From: Bradyrhizobium diazoefficiens | GTDB taxonomy: Bacteria > Pseudomonadota > Alphaproteobacteria > Rhizobiales > Xanthobacteraceae | DNA length: 64,000 bases | Assembly (NCBI RefSeq): GCF_016616425.1 | Contig: NZ_CP067101.1 | Span: 1,798,001-1,862,000, forward strand | Direction of reading: 5' to 3' | Program-made: the position numbers and the translations under genes | Notes under the pieces: model-generated | Database searches by the model: none | What the model was told of the DNA's origin: nothing | What the model saw: only the letters and a program-made list of their open reading frames with translations | Shown: one piece after another, positions 21,765 to 32,140 of the stretch | How the letters are laid out: each line of letters begins with the position of its first letter | Position numbering within the stretch: the stretch's first letter is position 1

Positions 21765-23582
21765 TTGCAGGCTCGCACGACATTGTCTCAGAGGATCGAA
21801 GATTATGCGCTGATCGGCGATTGCGAGACCGCTGCGCTGGTCGGGCGCAACGGCTCGATCGACTGGCTGTGCTGGCCGGCCTTCGATTCCGACGCCTGCT
21901 TTGCCGCCATCCTCGGCACGCACAGGAACGGCCGCTGGCTGATCGCACCGAGTGAGGACGCGACCAGCACCTCGCGGCGTTATCGCGGCGAGACCCTCAT
22001 CCTCGAAACGCGTTTTGAGACGAAGGGCGGCACCGTCGCGCTGATCGACTTCATGCCCCCGCGCGGCAAGGCGTCCGATATCGTGCGGCTGGTGCGCGGC
22101 GTCGACGGGACGGTGAAGATGCGGATGGAACTCGTGATCCGCTTCGGCTTCGGCACCGAGATTCCCTGGGTGCGGCGGATCGACCATTCCCTGATGGCAG
22201 TTGCCGGCCAGGACATGACTGTGCTGCGCACGCCGGCGAAGACCCGCGGCGAGGACCTGACCACGGTTTCCGACTTCGAGGTGAAGGCCGGCGAGACCGT
22301 GCCGTTCGTGCTGACCTACGGCCCCTCGCATCTCGAGCCGCCCGCGCCGATCGATCCGGAGAACGCGCTCCGCGAGACGGAGGAATTCTGGAAGGACTGG
22401 TGCAGCCATTGCACCCGCGACGGCGACTATCGCGACCTGATCCTGCGCTCGCTGATCACGCTGAAAGCGCTGACTTTCGGTCCGACCGGCGGCATCGTCG
22501 CGGCGCCCACCACCTCATTGCCGGAGAAGCTCGGGGGCAGCAGGAATTGGGATTATCGCTTCTGCTGGCTGCGCGACGCCACCTTCACGCTGCTGGCGCT
22601 GATGAACTCGGGCTATACCGAGGAAGCGTCGGCCTGGCACAATTGGCTGTTGCGCGCCGCCGCCGGCTCGCCCTCGAACATGCAGATCATGTACGGCATC
22701 TGGGGCCAGCGGCGGCTGCTGGAATGGGAGGCGAACTGGCTCGACGGCTATGAGGGGGCACGGCCGGTGCGCATCGGCAATGCCGCGCACGCGCAACTCC
22801 AGCTCGACGTCTACGGCGAGTTGGTTGACGCCTTCCACCAGTCGCGCATGGCCAAGCTCGAGCTCAACGAGGAGACCTGGAGGCTGGAATGCGCCGTGCT
22901 CAATCATCTGGCCGAAGTCTGGGACCGGCCCGATCACGGCATCTGGGAGCGGCGCGGAGAGCCGAAGCACTATGTCTTCTCCAAGGTGATGACCTGGGTC
23001 GCCTTCGACCGCGGCATCAAGAGTGCCGAAACCTTTGGCTTCAAGGCGCCGCTCTTGCACTGGCGCACCTTGCGCGAGGCCATTCATCGCGACGTCTGCA
23101 ACAAAGGATTCGACGCGGAGGAAAATGCCTTCGTCGAGTCCTACGGCTCCAAACTGCTCGACGCCAGCGTGCTGCTGCTGCCGGCCGTCGGCTTCCTGCC
23201 GCCGTCGGACCCACGTATCCGTGGTACCATCGCAGCGGTCGAGACATGCCTGATGCGCGACGGGTTCGTGCTGCGGCATGATCCGCGCGAATTGCCCGCC
23301 GGGCAGCCGCCACTCGAAGGCGCGTTCCTGGCCTGCACATTATGGCTGGCTGATGCCCATGTACTGTCGGGAGATCTCGAAAAGGCGCAAGCCTTGCTCG
23401 ATCGCGTGGCCGGCATCGCGAACGACGTCGGTCTGCTGGCTGAGGAATACGATTCAGTCGCCCGGCGTCAGACCGGCAATTTCCCGCAGGCGCTGACCCA
23501 CATCGCGCTGGTCAACACCGCGCACAATCTGTCGGCGGCGCGGCAGGAGAGCGAGAAGCCGGCGGTGCAGCGGTCGAAGTAG
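21765..23582 (+). CDS. GH15 glucoamylase/trehalase-like glycoside hydrolase
   Basis: 605 residues from a TTG start, with GAGGA 14 bp upstream. A second TTG at 21783 would also preserve the conserved beginning 'RIEDYALIGDCETAALVGRNGSIDWLCWP'. The two-domain layout is standard: an N-terminal beta-sandwich, then an (alpha/alpha)6 barrel with 'NWDYRFCWLRDATFTLLALMNSGY', 'PDHGIWERRGEPKHYVFSKVM' (general acid Glu region) and 'GLLAEEYD' near the C-terminus (general base Glu). Relatives hydrolyse terminal glucose from glucans or cleave trehalose, and the sequence alone does not separate these. It is co-directional with malQ and converges on the HAD gene. Confidence 0.9.
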   Translation: MQARTTLSQRIEDYALIGDCETAALVGRNGSIDWLCWPAFDSDACFAAILGTHRNGRWLIAPSEDATSTSRRYRGETLILETRFETKGGTVALIDFMPPRGKASDIVRLVRGVDGTVKMRMELVIRFGFGTEIPWVRRIDHSLMAVAGQDMTVLRTPAKTRGEDLTTVSDFEVKAGETVPFVLTYGPSHLEPPAPIDPENALRETEEFWKDWCSHCTRDGDYRDLILRSLITLKALTFGPTGGIVAAPTTSLPEKLGGSRNWDYRFCWLRDATFTLLALMNSGYTEEASAWHNWLLRAAAGSPSNMQIMYGIWGQRRLLEWEANWLDGYEGARPVRIGNAAHAQLQLDVYGELVDAFHQSRMAKLELNEETWRLECAVLNHLAEVWDRPDHGIWERRGEPKHYVFSKVMTWVAFDRGIKSAETFGFKAPLLHWRTLREAIHRDVCNKGFDAEENAFVESYGSKLLDASVLLLPAVGFLPPSDPRIRGTIAAVETCLMRDGFVLRHDPRELPAGQPPLEGAFLACTLWLADAHVLSGDLEKAQALLDRVAGIANDVGLLAEEYDSVARRQTGNFPQALTHIALVNTAHNLSAARQESEKPAVQRSK

Positions 23583-23635
23583 CGAGCGATGACTTTGATT
23601 GAGACGGCAGGGCCGCCAAGCGGCACCATAGAGCC

Positions 23636-24448
23636 TCATCCGACCCCATTCCGCTTCAAGATCATCTCCATCGCCTCGGCAAAACCGTCCTGCTCGTTGG
23701 TCGCGGTGACGTGGGTGGCCCGGTCTTTGACATTGTCGGTGGCATTGCCCATGGCGATCGAGACGCCGCTGATTGCGAACATCGCAAGGTCGTTCTGCAT
23801 GTCGCCGATGGTGGCGACGGCGTCGGTCGCAAGGCCCAGGCGCTTGGCCATGGCCTCGACGAACGTGCCCTTGTTGAAGCCGGGCGGGGTGATGTCGAGA
23901 TAATAGGTCTGCGAGCGCACCGCGGTGGCCTCGCTGCCGAGCGCTTCCTGCATCGCCTTCTCGCAAGCCTCGAGGCCGGCGGCATCGGCGCTGGCGCCGA
24001 CGATTTTGCACGCGCTCGCGAAATAGGGCAAAAAGTCTCCTACGACAGTTGGGTCAGATCGGATCGTGTGCTGCTCGTGCGCGACGTAGCTGCCGTTCGG
24101 GTTGTCGATCAACCATTTGTCGTAAGTAAAGAGCCAGATGTCGGCGCCGAACTCGCGAAGGATCTGCAGGGACCGTTCGGCCGCGGTCGCCGGAATCAGG
24201 TGCTGCTCGACCGGCCTCATCTCGGGATCGACGATCGAGGAACCATTGAACGGACCGATCGGCAGCCAGAGTGCCAGCGGCTCGATCAGGAACCGCATGC
24301 CGATGGCGGGACGGCTGGAGGTGATGGTGAAGCCGATGCCGGCCTGGTGCAGCCGCTGCACCGCGGACCTCGCACGCTCGGTCAGCGTCTTGTCCCTGGT
24401 CAGCAGCGTGCCGTCGACGTCGGAGACCACGAGCGAGATCTTGGTCAT
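23636..24448 (-). CDS. Cof-type HAD-IIB phosphatase
   Basis: 270 residues. It has HAD motif I 'SLVVSDVDGTLLTRD', motif II 'ITSSRP', and motifs III/IV 'FNKGTFVEAMAKRLGL' and 'ATIGDMQNDLAMFAISGVSIAMGNA'. A C2B-type cap lies between motifs II and III (about residues 80-185). Such enzymes dephosphorylate sugar phosphates and related metabolites. It is the last gene of the glucose-6-phosphate oxidation operon, 25 bp after gntK, so a sugar phosphate of this route is a plausible substrate, but that is inferred only from position. Confidence 0.92.
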   Translation of the reverse strand: MTKISLVVSDVDGTLLTRDKTLTERARSAVQRLHQAGIGFTITSSRPAIGMRFLIEPLALWLPIGPFNGSSIVDPEMRPVEQHLIPATAAERSLQILREFGADIWLFTYDKWLIDNPNGSYVAHEQHTIRSDPTVVGDFLPYFASACKIVGASADAAGLEACEKAMQEALGSEATAVRSQTYYLDITPPGFNKGTFVEAMAKRLGLATDAVATIGDMQNDLAMFAISGVSIAMGNATDNVKDRATHVTATNEQDGFAEAMEMILKRNGVG

Positions 24449-24473
24449 GGCAGGACCTAACGTTCCTCTTGTC

Positions 24474-25004
24474 TCAGCGTTTCGCGCCGCCCAGTTTCAG
24501 TTGCCGCACGATGCCGTCTACGATCGCCTCCACGGTTTCGTCGATCGAAACGGTGATGACGTGTTCGCCCGCCTCCGGCGGCTCCAGCGTGTTGAACTGG
24601 CTCGTCAGCAGCCCGGGAGGCATGAAGTGCCCCTTGCGGCGCGTGAGCCGTTCGGCGATCAGCTCCTTGGTTCCCTTCAGGAAGACGAAGCGGACGTCGT
24701 CTCGTCCGCGCAGCAGCACGTCGCGATAGGTGTGCTTCAGCGCCGAGCAGGCGATGATGATGTGCTCGCCGCGTCCGCAGACCCGCGCGATCTCGTCGGC
24801 GATGGCGTTGAGCCAGGGCCAGCGGTCCTCGTCAGTGAGCGGATGGCCCGCCCGCATCTTGTCGACGTTGCTGGCGAGGTGAAAGTTGTCGCCGTCCTCG
24901 AAGCGCCAGCCGAGCCGCTCGCCGAGCGCCTCCGCAACCGTGCTCTTGCCCGAACCCGACACGCCCATCACGATCAATGCACAAGGTGCTTCATCCCCCG
25001 CCAC
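24474..25004 (-). CDS. gntK: Gluconokinase (GntK type)
   Basis: 176 residues from a GTG start, with GGAGGAC seven bases before it; this fixes the start although the frame is open further upstream. It phosphorylates gluconate to 6-phosphogluconate with ATP. Seen: the P-loop 'IVMGVSGSGKSTVAEAL', 'FEDGDNFHLASNVDKMRAGHPL', 'DRWPWLNAI', 'CSALKHTYRDVLL' and 'GHFMPPGLLTSQFNTLEPP', all GntK hallmarks. It overlaps the end of pgl by 14 bp. It feeds exogenous gluconate into the point where Zwf/Pgl and Gnd meet. Confidence 0.96.
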   Translation of the reverse strand: MAGDEAPCALIVMGVSGSGKSTVAEALGERLGWRFEDGDNFHLASNVDKMRAGHPLTDEDRWPWLNAIADEIARVCGRGEHIIIACSALKHTYRDVLLRGRDDVRFVFLKGTKELIAERLTRRKGHFMPPGLLTSQFNTLEPPEAGEHVITVSIDETVEAIVDGIVRQLKLGGAKR

Positions 25005-25740
25005 GAATGTCCTCCGGAAGCGCGGCCTGGTCGACCAGCCAGACGGTCTCGCCATTCGAGCGCGCGCGTAACGCCGGCAGATTCTCGCCATTGACGAGGC
25101 GCGTCAAGATCGCCTGCTTGTCGTGCCCGGCAATCTCGAACAGCATTTCGCGGCAGGAGGCCAAAGTGGGCAGGGTGAGCGAGACCCGCGGCACGAACGG
25201 CGCGACATTGGCCTTGGGGACGCCGACGACCCAGCGCTCGGTCTCCTCGATTGCGGGATAGCCTGGAAAGAGCGAGGCGGTGTGGCCGTCCGGCCCCACG
25301 CCCATCAGGACCAGATCGAACAGCGGCCGCGCCGGATCGAGCTGGTCCGCGCCGTAGAACGCATGCAGCTCGCGCGCATACGCTTCGGCGCTCTCCTCGG
25401 GAGTTTCAGTCGCGGTTGGAATCGGATGAATGTGGCTCGAGGCTGCATTGCGATCGAGAAACGTCGCGCGCGCGACCGCCATGTTGTTGAGCGGATCGCT
25501 CTCGGGGACAAAGCGCTCGTCACCGATGAACCAATGCACGCGCTCCCACGGGATCCTGCCGCGCCAGGCATCGCTACCCAGCAATTGATAGAGCTTCTTC
25601 GGGCTGGAGCCGCCGGTCAGGCAGATCGCGATGCGGCCGGGATTGGCTGCGATCCTTGCCGTCACCCGTTCGGCCGCGGCCTGGGCGAGAGCCTTCGCGT
25701 CGGCCTCAACGATCAGTTCCGGCTGGCCCGCCGCTGCCAT
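24991..25740 (-). CDS. pgl: 6-phosphogluconolactonase
   Basis: 249 residues. It hydrolyses 6-phosphogluconolactone to 6-phosphogluconate. Family signatures are 'ICLTGGSSPKKLYQLL', 'HWFIGDERFVPESDPLNNM' and 'DLVLMGVGPDGHTASLFPG'. The ATG at 25740 overlaps the zwf stop by one base (TGATG). A GTG directly before it would add one residue. It sits exactly between zwf and gntK, the enzymes before and beside it in the pathway. Confidence 0.97.
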   Translation of the reverse strand: MAAAGQPELIVEADAKALAQAAAERVTARIAANPGRIAICLTGGSSPKKLYQLLGSDAWRGRIPWERVHWFIGDERFVPESDPLNNMAVARATFLDRNAASSHIHPIPTATETPEESAEAYARELHAFYGADQLDPARPLFDLVLMGVGPDGHTASLFPGYPAIEETERWVVGVPKANVAPFVPRVSLTLPTLASCREMLFEIAGHDKQAILTRLVNGENLPALRARSNGETVWLVDQAALPEDIRGGG

Positions 25741-27251
25741 CACGAAAACTTCCGCCAGCTTCGCCCGTCACGCCGGAGCAACTCGTCGGCGCAGGCCGGC
25801 CCGTCGCTGCCGGCTTGATAGGTCTCGATGCCGTTGGTGCCCGCGCTTTTCCAGGCGTCCAGGAACGGTTGCACCGCCTGCCATCCAGCCTCGATGCCAT
25901 CGGCGCGCTGGAACAGGATGTTGTCTCCGATCATGCAATCATAGATCAGCGTCTCATAGCCGGTCGAGGGATCGGCGCGGAAATAGTCGCCGTAGCGGAA
26001 TTTCATCTCGACGCCGTCGATGGTGATGCTCGGTCCCGGGATCTTGGCATTGAACTGCAATTCGATGGTCTCGGTCGGCGCGATGCCGATGGTGAGGAAG
26101 TTCTGCGAGAGGCGGTCGACCGCCGTGCCTGAGAACATCGACAGCGGGGCCTGCTTGAACTTGATCGCGACTTCGGTGCGCTTATGGCCCAGCGCCTTGC
26201 CGGTGCGCAAATAGAACGGCACGCCAGCCCAGCGCCAATTGTCGATCATCAGTTTCAGCGCGACAAAGGTCTCGGTGGTGCTGCCGGGCTTGACGTCGTG
26301 GGTCTTGCGGTAATCCGGGATCTCGTCGTCGCCAATGCGGCCCGCGAGATATTGCGCGCGCACCGAGTTTTTCAGCGCTTCCTCCTGGTCCGGCTGCTGG
26401 ATCGCAGTCAATACCTCGGCCTTCTCGGAGCGGACCGAATGGGCGTCGAAACGCGCCGGCGGCTCCATCGCGACCAGCGACATCAGCTGGAACAGATGGT
26501 TCGGCACCATGTCGCGGAGCGCACCGGTGGCATCGTAGAAGCCGCCACGATGGCCGACGCCGAGCTTCTCCTCTACCGTGATCTGGATGTGGTCGATGTG
26601 GTTGCGATTCCAGATCGGCTCGAACATGCCGTTGGCAAAGCGCAGCACCAAAATGTTCTGCACCGTTTCCTTGCCGAGATAATGGTCGATCCGGTAGATC
26701 TGGTGCTCGTCCATGATCTTCAATAGCTCGGCATTCAGCGCCTTCGCCGAGGCGAGGTCGGTACCGAATGGCTTCTCGACCACCAGCCGCCGCCACGCGC
26801 CGTTCTCCTTCATCAAGCCGGTGCGGCCGAGCTCGCGCGCGGTTGGGGCGAACGCGGCCGGCGGGGTGGCGAGGTAGAACAGGCGGTTGCCGCCGGTGCC
26901 TTGCGAGCATTCCAATCCATCGAGATGCTCGCGCAGGCGGTCGAACGACGGCGGGTCCTTTGCGTCGGCCTCGACGAACGTCACGCATTGCAGCAGTTGC
27001 TTGGCGATGACATCGTCGACCGGGCGTGCCGCGAACTCGTGCAAGCCCTGCATCAGATTGTCGCGGAGCTCATCGTCGGTTTGCGGCTTGCGGGCCACAC
27101 CGACAACGCAGAACTTTTCGGGCAACAAATTCTCGGCGGCGAGATTGTAGAGCGAAGGCATCACGAGGCGATGGGTAAGGTCACCGGTGACGCCGAAAAT
27201 GACGAAGGCGCAATTTTCCGGCTTGCGCTTGGCTTGCGGGTCTTTTGTCAC
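25740..27251 (-). CDS. zwf: Glucose-6-phosphate 1-dehydrogenase
   Basis: 503 residues. It oxidises glucose 6-phosphate with NADP+ (or NAD+) as entry to the pentose phosphate and Entner-Doudoroff routes. It has the nucleotide fold 'CAFVIFGVTGDLTHRLVMPSLYNL', the active-site signature 'YRIDHYLGKETVQNILVLRFAN' with the conserved Asp/His/Lys, and 'EKPFGTDLASAKALN'. The start is GTG at 27251 (MTKDPQAKRKPENC when read as fMet) with GAAGGG upstream. The open frame extends through the end of gnd but shows no homology there. It lies 29 bp after gnd. Confidence 0.97.
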   Translation of the reverse strand: MTKDPQAKRKPENCAFVIFGVTGDLTHRLVMPSLYNLAAENLLPEKFCVVGVARKPQTDDELRDNLMQGLHEFAARPVDDVIAKQLLQCVTFVEADAKDPPSFDRLREHLDGLECSQGTGGNRLFYLATPPAAFAPTARELGRTGLMKENGAWRRLVVEKPFGTDLASAKALNAELLKIMDEHQIYRIDHYLGKETVQNILVLRFANGMFEPIWNRNHIDHIQITVEEKLGVGHRGGFYDATGALRDMVPNHLFQLMSLVAMEPPARFDAHSVRSEKAEVLTAIQQPDQEEALKNSVRAQYLAGRIGDDEIPDYRKTHDVKPGSTTETFVALKLMIDNWRWAGVPFYLRTGKALGHKRTEVAIKFKQAPLSMFSGTAVDRLSQNFLTIGIAPTETIELQFNAKIPGPSITIDGVEMKFRYGDYFRADPSTGYETLIYDCMIGDNILFQRADGIEAGWQAVQPFLDAWKSAGTNGIETYQAGSDGPACADELLRRDGRSWRKFS

Positions 27252-27280
27252 GAACGATTGGCCCTTCGCTTTATGGCTTT

Positions 27281-28279
27281 TTATTTGGGCTTCGCAGCGC
27301 CCGGCTGCTTCGGCTCCTTGTGGCCGCCAAACCCCGCACGCATCGCGGAGAGAATTTTTTCGGCGAAGGTGTGTTCGTTGCGGGACCGGAAACGTGCGTA
27401 GAGCGCCGCGGTGAGGACCTCGGCCGGCACGGCCTCGTCGATCGCCGCGTTCACGGTCCAGCGTCCCTCGCCGGAATCCTCGACAAAGCCGGAATATTCC
27501 GCGAGCGCCGGGCTGTCGGCGAGCGCGGTCGAGGTGAGGTCGAGCAGCCAGGACGGAATCACCGAGCCGCGCCGCCATACCTCGGCAATATCGGCGAGAT
27601 CGAAATCGTAGCGGCGATCAGCCGGCAACGTCTCGATGTTGGCATTCTTGAGAATGTCGAAACCTTCAGCATAAGCCTGCATCAGGCCGTATTCGATGCC
27701 GTTGTGGATCATCTTGACGAAGTGGCCGGCGCCTATGGGGCCGGCATGGATATAGCCCTGTTCGACGCGGGGATCGCGGCCCTCGCGTCCTTCCGTCCGC
27801 GGAATGTCGCCGGCACCGGGCGCCAGCGCGGCGAAGATCGGATCGAGCCGATCGACCACCTGTTTTTCGCCGCCGATCATCATGCAATAGCCGCGATCGA
27901 GCCCCCAGACGCCGCCGGAGGTGCCGACGTCGACGTAGTGGATGCCGCGCGCCTTCAGAGCCTTGCCGCGGCGGACGTCGTCCTGCCAGAAGGTGTTGCC
28001 GCCGTCGATGATGACGTCGCCTGCCTGCATCACGCCGGCGATCGTGTCGATCGTCGTCTCGGTAATGCGTCCGGCAGGCAGCATCACCCACGCCGTGCGC
28101 GGCCGCTCGAGTTTCGAGATGAATTCCTCGAGCGTCGCCGAGCCGACTGCGCCGTCGGCGGCAAGACCTGCGACGGCCTTGGCGTCCTTGTCGTAGACCA
28201 CGGTCGAATGGCCGTGGCGCATCAGGCGGCGAACGATGTTGCCGCCCATTCGGCCGAGGCCGATCATGCCGAGTTGCAT
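27281..28279 (-). CDS. gnd: 6-phosphogluconate dehydrogenase, decarboxylating (short form)
   Basis: 332 residues, the short Gnd/YqeC-type enzyme rather than the 470-residue form. It converts 6-phosphogluconate to ribulose 5-phosphate and CO2 with reduction of NAD(P)+. It has '[20 protein letters not shown]' (Rossmann), '[20 protein letters not shown]', '[19 protein letters not shown]' and the active-site '[22 protein letters not shown]'. The ATG at 28279 was preferred over a TTG six bases upstream. It follows the transaldolase-isomerase fusion by 13 bp and precedes zwf, so most of the oxidative branch is encoded together. Confidence 0.95.
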   Translation of the reverse strand: MQLGMIGLGRMGGNIVRRLMRHGHSTVVYDKDAKAVAGLAADGAVGSATLEEFISKLERPRTAWVMLPAGRITETTIDTIAGVMQAGDVIIDGGNTFWQDDVRRGKALKARGIHYVDVGTSGGVWGLDRGYCMMIGGEKQVVDRLDPIFAALAPGAGDIPRTEGREGRDPRVEQGYIHAGPIGAGHFVKMIHNGIEYGLMQAYAEGFDILKNANIETLPADRRYDFDLADIAEVWRRGSVIPSWLLDLTSTALADSPALAEYSGFVEDSGEGRWTVNAAIDEAVPAEVLTAALYARFRSRNEHTFAEKILSAMRAGFGGHKEPKQPGAAKPK

Positions 28280-28292
28280 CTGCAATATTCCT

Positions 28293-31142
28293 TCAGTTCA
28301 GCGCGTCGTTAAGCGCCGCATTGAGCGCGGCGAGACCTTTCTTGAGCCCGCCCTTCAGATGCACGCGCAGCGCGCGCCGGCCGCGTTCCGTCAGCACGTC
28401 GAAATCGCCGCGCGCCTGTGCCGCCTTGATCAGGCCGAAGCTCGCCTTCTGGCCCGGTACGGCCAAGTCCTTGGCGTCGTCGGCGGTGATCTGAAGGAAC
28501 ACGCCGCTGTCCGGTCCGCCCTTGTAGGCCTGCCCCGTGGAGTGCAGGAAGCGCGGTCCGAACTCGGCGCAGGTCGCAACATGCCGCTTCTCGCGCACCC
28601 CTAACCGCATGGCCTGGAGTGCATCGATCGTGGCCTTGTCACGCGCGATGTAGCCGAGCAGGGCGACATAATCGCCATGACTGGAACGCGACAGATGCGC
28701 CTTGAGCCAGGAGGTGAGGTCGCCGTTGGCGCCGGCGGCGCGCAGCGCTGTCGCGTTGGCTTCGTCGGTGTAGAGATCGGCCTCATCGGTGCTGACCACC
28801 GGCTGCTCTTCCGGTAGCGCGCCGGTCTTCTCAAACGAGGCGGTGAGCTCGCGGGTCTTGATCTTGGCCGCTTCCACGTCCGGTTGGTCGAACGGGTTGA
28901 TGCCGAGGATCGAGCCCGCCACCGCCGTCGCCATCTCGAACCGGAAGAACTCCTGGCCGAGATGGTCGATCGACTTCATGACGATGCGCACCACGGGATG
29001 GCCGGCCGCTTCGATCGCGGCAAGCTTGGAGTCGTGCGCGGCGTCCGCCTCGCCTTCGATGCGGATGTCGATGAAGAAGCGGTCGTTGCCGTAGACGCCA
29101 GGCTCGCCCAACGGCTCGCCCTCGATCGGGATCAGGCCCTTGCCTTCCTTGCCGGTCGATTCCGCGATGAGCTGCTCAGCCCAGGCGCCGAAATCAGCGA
29201 TTTTCTTCGACGGCAGGATGGTCACCTTGTCGCGGCCTTCGAGGCCGGCGAGGCCGATGGCGAGGCCGAGCTGCACACCAGGATTTTCACTCGGCGGCAC
29301 GTCCGGTCCGCAGGAGCGGGCCATCGCCAAGGCATGCTTGACGAAGGTCTTGACGTCGATGCCCGCCGTTGCGGCCGGCACGAGGCCAAACGGCGACAGC
29401 ACCGAATAGCGGCCGCCGATCGAGGGCTCGCCATGGAAGATGCGGGCGTAGTTGAGGCTCTTGGCCGCCTTCTCCAGCGACGAGCCGGGATCGGTCACCG
29501 CGATGAAGCGATGGCCGGTCCTCACCGTTGGCCCGACCGCCTTGGCGGCCTGCTCATGAAAATAGTCCTTCATCGCGTTCGGCTCGGTGGTGCCGCCGGA
29601 TTTGCTCGACACGATGAATAGGGTGTTGGCGATGTCGATCCTGGCCTCCATCGCCCGCACCTGCGCCGGATCGGTGGAATCCAGCACGTGCAGCTTCGGG
29701 AAGCCAGGCTTCTTGCCAAAGGTCTCGGCCAGCACCTCGGGGCCTAGGCTCGATCCGCCCATGCCGAGCACGACGGCATCGGCGAATTTCTGGCCCTTCA
29801 CGCGGCCCGCATAGTCCTCGTAATCGGCGACGTCGGCCTTGGCTGCGCTGTCGAGCCAGCCGAGCCATTTGTCCTCGTCGGCGCCGGTCCAGACCGACTT
29901 GTCGCGCTGCCACAGCCTGCGGATCTTTGCGGACGCCCGCCATTCCTCCGTGCTCTTGGCCAGCGCCTCGCCGAGCCCGTCGCCGAGCGAGAGAAGCTGG
30001 CGGTCGAGCGCGGGTCCGAGCACGGTCGCGCGCTTGTGGGCGACGGCGCCATAGAGCTTGTCGGCGGCGTCCGCAAACAGCTTGACGCCGTCCTTGACGA
30101 GCTCCTCGGTGATAGCATCAAGCGAGACACCGGAACGCTCCAGCTCTTCCAGCACGGCCCTCGCGTCGTCGACGTTCTCTTCCAGGCTGTCGCGCAGCTT
30201 GCCGTGGTCGCGGAACGCGTCCAGCGTCGCCGGCGGCATGGTGTTGATGGTGTCGGGGCCGATCAGCTCCTCGACATAGAGCACGTCGCTGTACTCCTTG
30301 TTCTTGGTGCCGGTCGAGGCCCACAGCATGCGCTGCGGCCTGGCGCCCCTGGCGGCGAGCTTGTCCCAGCGGGGACCTGAGAACAGGCGCTTGTAGTCCT
30401 GGTAGGCAACCTTGGCGTTGGCGATCGCGACCTTGCCCTTGAGCGCGGCAAGCCGCTCCTTCTCGGATGGGTCGTTGGCGCGGGCGATCTTCTCGTCGAG
30501 CTGCTTGTCGACGACCGAGTCGATGCGGCTGACGAAGAAGCTCGCCACACTCGCGACCCGCGAGGGGTCGCCGCCGCCGGCGACGTATTTTTCGAGACCG
30601 GCGATGTAGGCTTCCGCGACCTTCAGATAGACGTCCCTGGAGAACAGCAGCGTGATGTTGATGCTGACGCCATCGCCGATGAGCGCCTCGATCGCCGGCA
30701 GGCCTTCCGGCGTCGCTGGCACCTTCACCATCAAGTTCTTGCGATCGACGTCCTTCCAGAGCCGCCGTGCTTCAGTGACCGTGCCGGCTGTGTCCATCGC
30801 GAGATAGGGCGAGACCTCCAGGCTGACATAGCCGTCGCCCCCCTTGAGGCGGTCATAGACCGGGCGCAGCACGTCGGCTGCGTTCTGGATGTCCTCGACC
30901 GCGACGGCCTCGAACAGGTCGGCCACGGTCCGGTCGCCGCGCTTCAGCGCCTTGCCGATTGGAGCGTCGTATTCGTCCGAGCTGCCAATTGCCTTCTCGA
31001 AGATCGAAGGATTGGAGGTAACGCCCTTGACGCCGTCGGTGTCGATCAGCCGCTTCAGGTCGCCCTTGGCAATGAAGCCACGCGCCAGGAAGTCCAGCCA
31101 GACCGCTTGTCCGTGCATTTCCAGTTCTTTGACGGGATTCAT
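28293..31142 (-). CDS. tal-pgi: Bifunctional transaldolase / glucose-6-phosphate isomerase
   Basis: 949 residues. The N-terminal 370 or so are transaldolase: '[16 protein letters not shown]', '[16 protein letters not shown]', '[20 protein letters not shown]' with the Schiff-base Lys, and '[16 protein letters not shown]'. The rest is phosphoglucose isomerase: '[19 protein letters not shown]', '[20 protein letters not shown]', '[16 protein letters not shown]' and '[12 protein letters not shown]'. The fusion joins sedoheptulose 7-P/fructose 6-P exchange to fructose 6-P/glucose 6-P isomerisation, so pentose phosphate carbon can cycle back to the Zwf substrate. It is a known fusion type in rhizobia and some actinobacteria and is the first gene of the operon. 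Confidence 0.96.
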   Translation of the reverse strand: MNPVKELEMHGQAVWLDFLARGFIAKGDLKRLIDTDGVKGVTSNPSIFEKAIGSSDEYDAPIGKALKRGDRTVADLFEAVAVEDIQNAADVLRPVYDRLKGGDGYVSLEVSPYLAMDTAGTVTEARRLWKDVDRKNLMVKVPATPEGLPAIEALIGDGVSINITLLFSRDVYLKVAEAYIAGLEKYVAGGGDPSRVASVASFFVSRIDSVVDKQLDEKIARANDPSEKERLAALKGKVAIANAKVAYQDYKRLFSGPRWDKLAARGARPQRMLWASTGTKNKEYSDVLYVEELIGPDTINTMPPATLDAFRDHGKLRDSLEENVDDARAVLEELERSGVSLDAITEELVKDGVKLFADAADKLYGAVAHKRATVLGPALDRQLLSLGDGLGEALAKSTEEWRASAKIRRLWQRDKSVWTGADEDKWLGWLDSAAKADVADYEDYAGRVKGQKFADAVVLGMGGSSLGPEVLAETFGKKPGFPKLHVLDSTDPAQVRAMEARIDIANTLFIVSSKSGGTTEPNAMKDYFHEQAAKAVGPTVRTGHRFIAVTDPGSSLEKAAKSLNYARIFHGEPSIGGRYSVLSPFGLVPAATAGIDVKTFVKHALAMARSCGPDVPPSENPGVQLGLAIGLAGLEGRDKVTILPSKKIADFGAWAEQLIAESTGKEGKGLIPIEGEPLGEPGVYGNDRFFIDIRIEGEADAAHDSKLAAIEAAGHPVVRIVMKSIDHLGQEFFRFEMATAVAGSILGINPFDQPDVEAAKIKTRELTASFEKTGALPEEQPVVSTDEADLYTDEANATALRAAGANGDLTSWLKAHLSRSSHGDYVALLGYIARDKATIDALQAMRLGVREKRHVATCAEFGPRFLHSTGQAYKGGPDSGVFLQITADDAKDLAVPGQKASFGLIKAAQARGDFDVLTERGRRALRVHLKGGLKKGLAALNAALNDALN

Positions 31143-31481
31143 GATGCTTATTTATCTCCAAGCCTGCGGGCGAGGGGTTTCCGCGCCGGTCCTGACGCAC
31201 TATCCTCTAGCTTACATGCTCCCGGGAGGGAACCAATCAAGGGTACAGACGTCATACCCTCCAGTGTAACTCCGTCGCGATCATGGCGATCCGTGCGGCA
31301 GTAGTCGTTGTTGCGTAATAAAATTCTTGGCCGAAGGTTCGGCCGAGTCTCGTTGCGTAGCGTAACGTCGGCCGCTTCGCCTGGTCAGCCAGTGGCTGCG
31401 CGGAGTGCCGTCGGCGGATTCCGGTCCGTCTGGTGCATCGTGGCTCGGTCGCGAATGGCCATGCTGGCATGCACGCCCATC

Positions 31482-31904
31482 ATGAAGGTCGGGCCTTTGC
31501 TGTCTCGTCAGCAACCGGTCGCGCCGGGCTTTGCGATGATGCTCCCCGCCGAGCGGGGACTGGTCGTGGTCATTACCCCCTACGGCATCCGCGATCTCCG
31601 CATCGGCAATGAACTTCTGCCGTGGGAGTCGATCGCGGAGATTTCGGCGGAAAAATGCCGCGGCCACGAAATCATCGCGCCGAGGCCGACGCCGGGTTTG
31701 CAGCGGCAGCTCTGCAGCATCTGCAATCTGGCCCGCCATGCGCAGAACAATCCTATCGCGATCCGGTCGGAGGACTTGGCGACCGATTTTCATGGATTGC
31801 TGCGCGCTTGTCGCGACTGTCACAATGCTGCCGGCACGCCGCGCACCGCATTGCAGCAGGAAGATGAACGCGGCGCTCAAGGCTTCGCCGTACAAGCGTC
31901 ATAA
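31482..31904 (+). CDS. Hypothetical protein with a PH-like N-terminal segment and Cys pairs
   Basis: 140 residues from the ATG at 31482; an in-frame ATG at 31455 is possible. Third codon positions are mostly G or C, like real genes nearby, which supports coding. The stretch 'RGLVVVITPYGIRDLRIGNELLPWESIAEIS' resembles the beta-strand pattern of bacterial PH-like domains. Further on, 'LCSICNLARH' and 'LRACRDCHNAA' give two CxxC pairs 37 residues apart that could bind a metal. No convincing ribosome-binding site is visible. I do not recognise a named family. It stands alone between tal-pgi and prkA. Confidence 0.45.
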   Translation: MKVGPLLSRQQPVAPGFAMMLPAERGLVVVITPYGIRDLRIGNELLPWESIAEISAEKCRGHEIIAPRPTPGLQRQLCSICNLARHAQNNPIAIRSEDLATDFHGLLRACRDCHNAAGTPRTALQQEDERGAQGFAVQAS

Positions 31905-32140
31905 GATCGCCGCTCGCAGATCGCTATGCTGCAACGCCGGATGGACTCATCCCCGGTAACGCCCGGATGTTGCGACCAAGTGACATTTTCTGGAAATGAG
32001 CCAAGATAGACAGAGATTCGCACAAATTGCAGGCATGTGCCTGTTCGTAACTCAACGAGTGCCTACGTTGTGCGTTGCGTCGTGTTGGCACCCGGGTGTC
32101 CAATGATCGTCATGTGCTCACGCTGATTCGAACGGCCTGA

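Noticed and set aside
19787..21778. A 663-residue open frame on the minus strand
   Set aside because: It is entirely antisense to malQ, with composition typical of a mirror frame.
31229..31253. GGAAC-N16-CGTC as an EcfG promoter for the PH-like gene
   Set aside because: It lacks the TT at the -10 end found at the other sites, and the distance to a supported start is over 200 bp.
31281..31895. Minus-strand frame of 204 residues opposite the PH-like gene
   Set aside because: Third-position composition and protein pattern favour the plus strand; the minus frame is low-complexity, rich in Arg and His.
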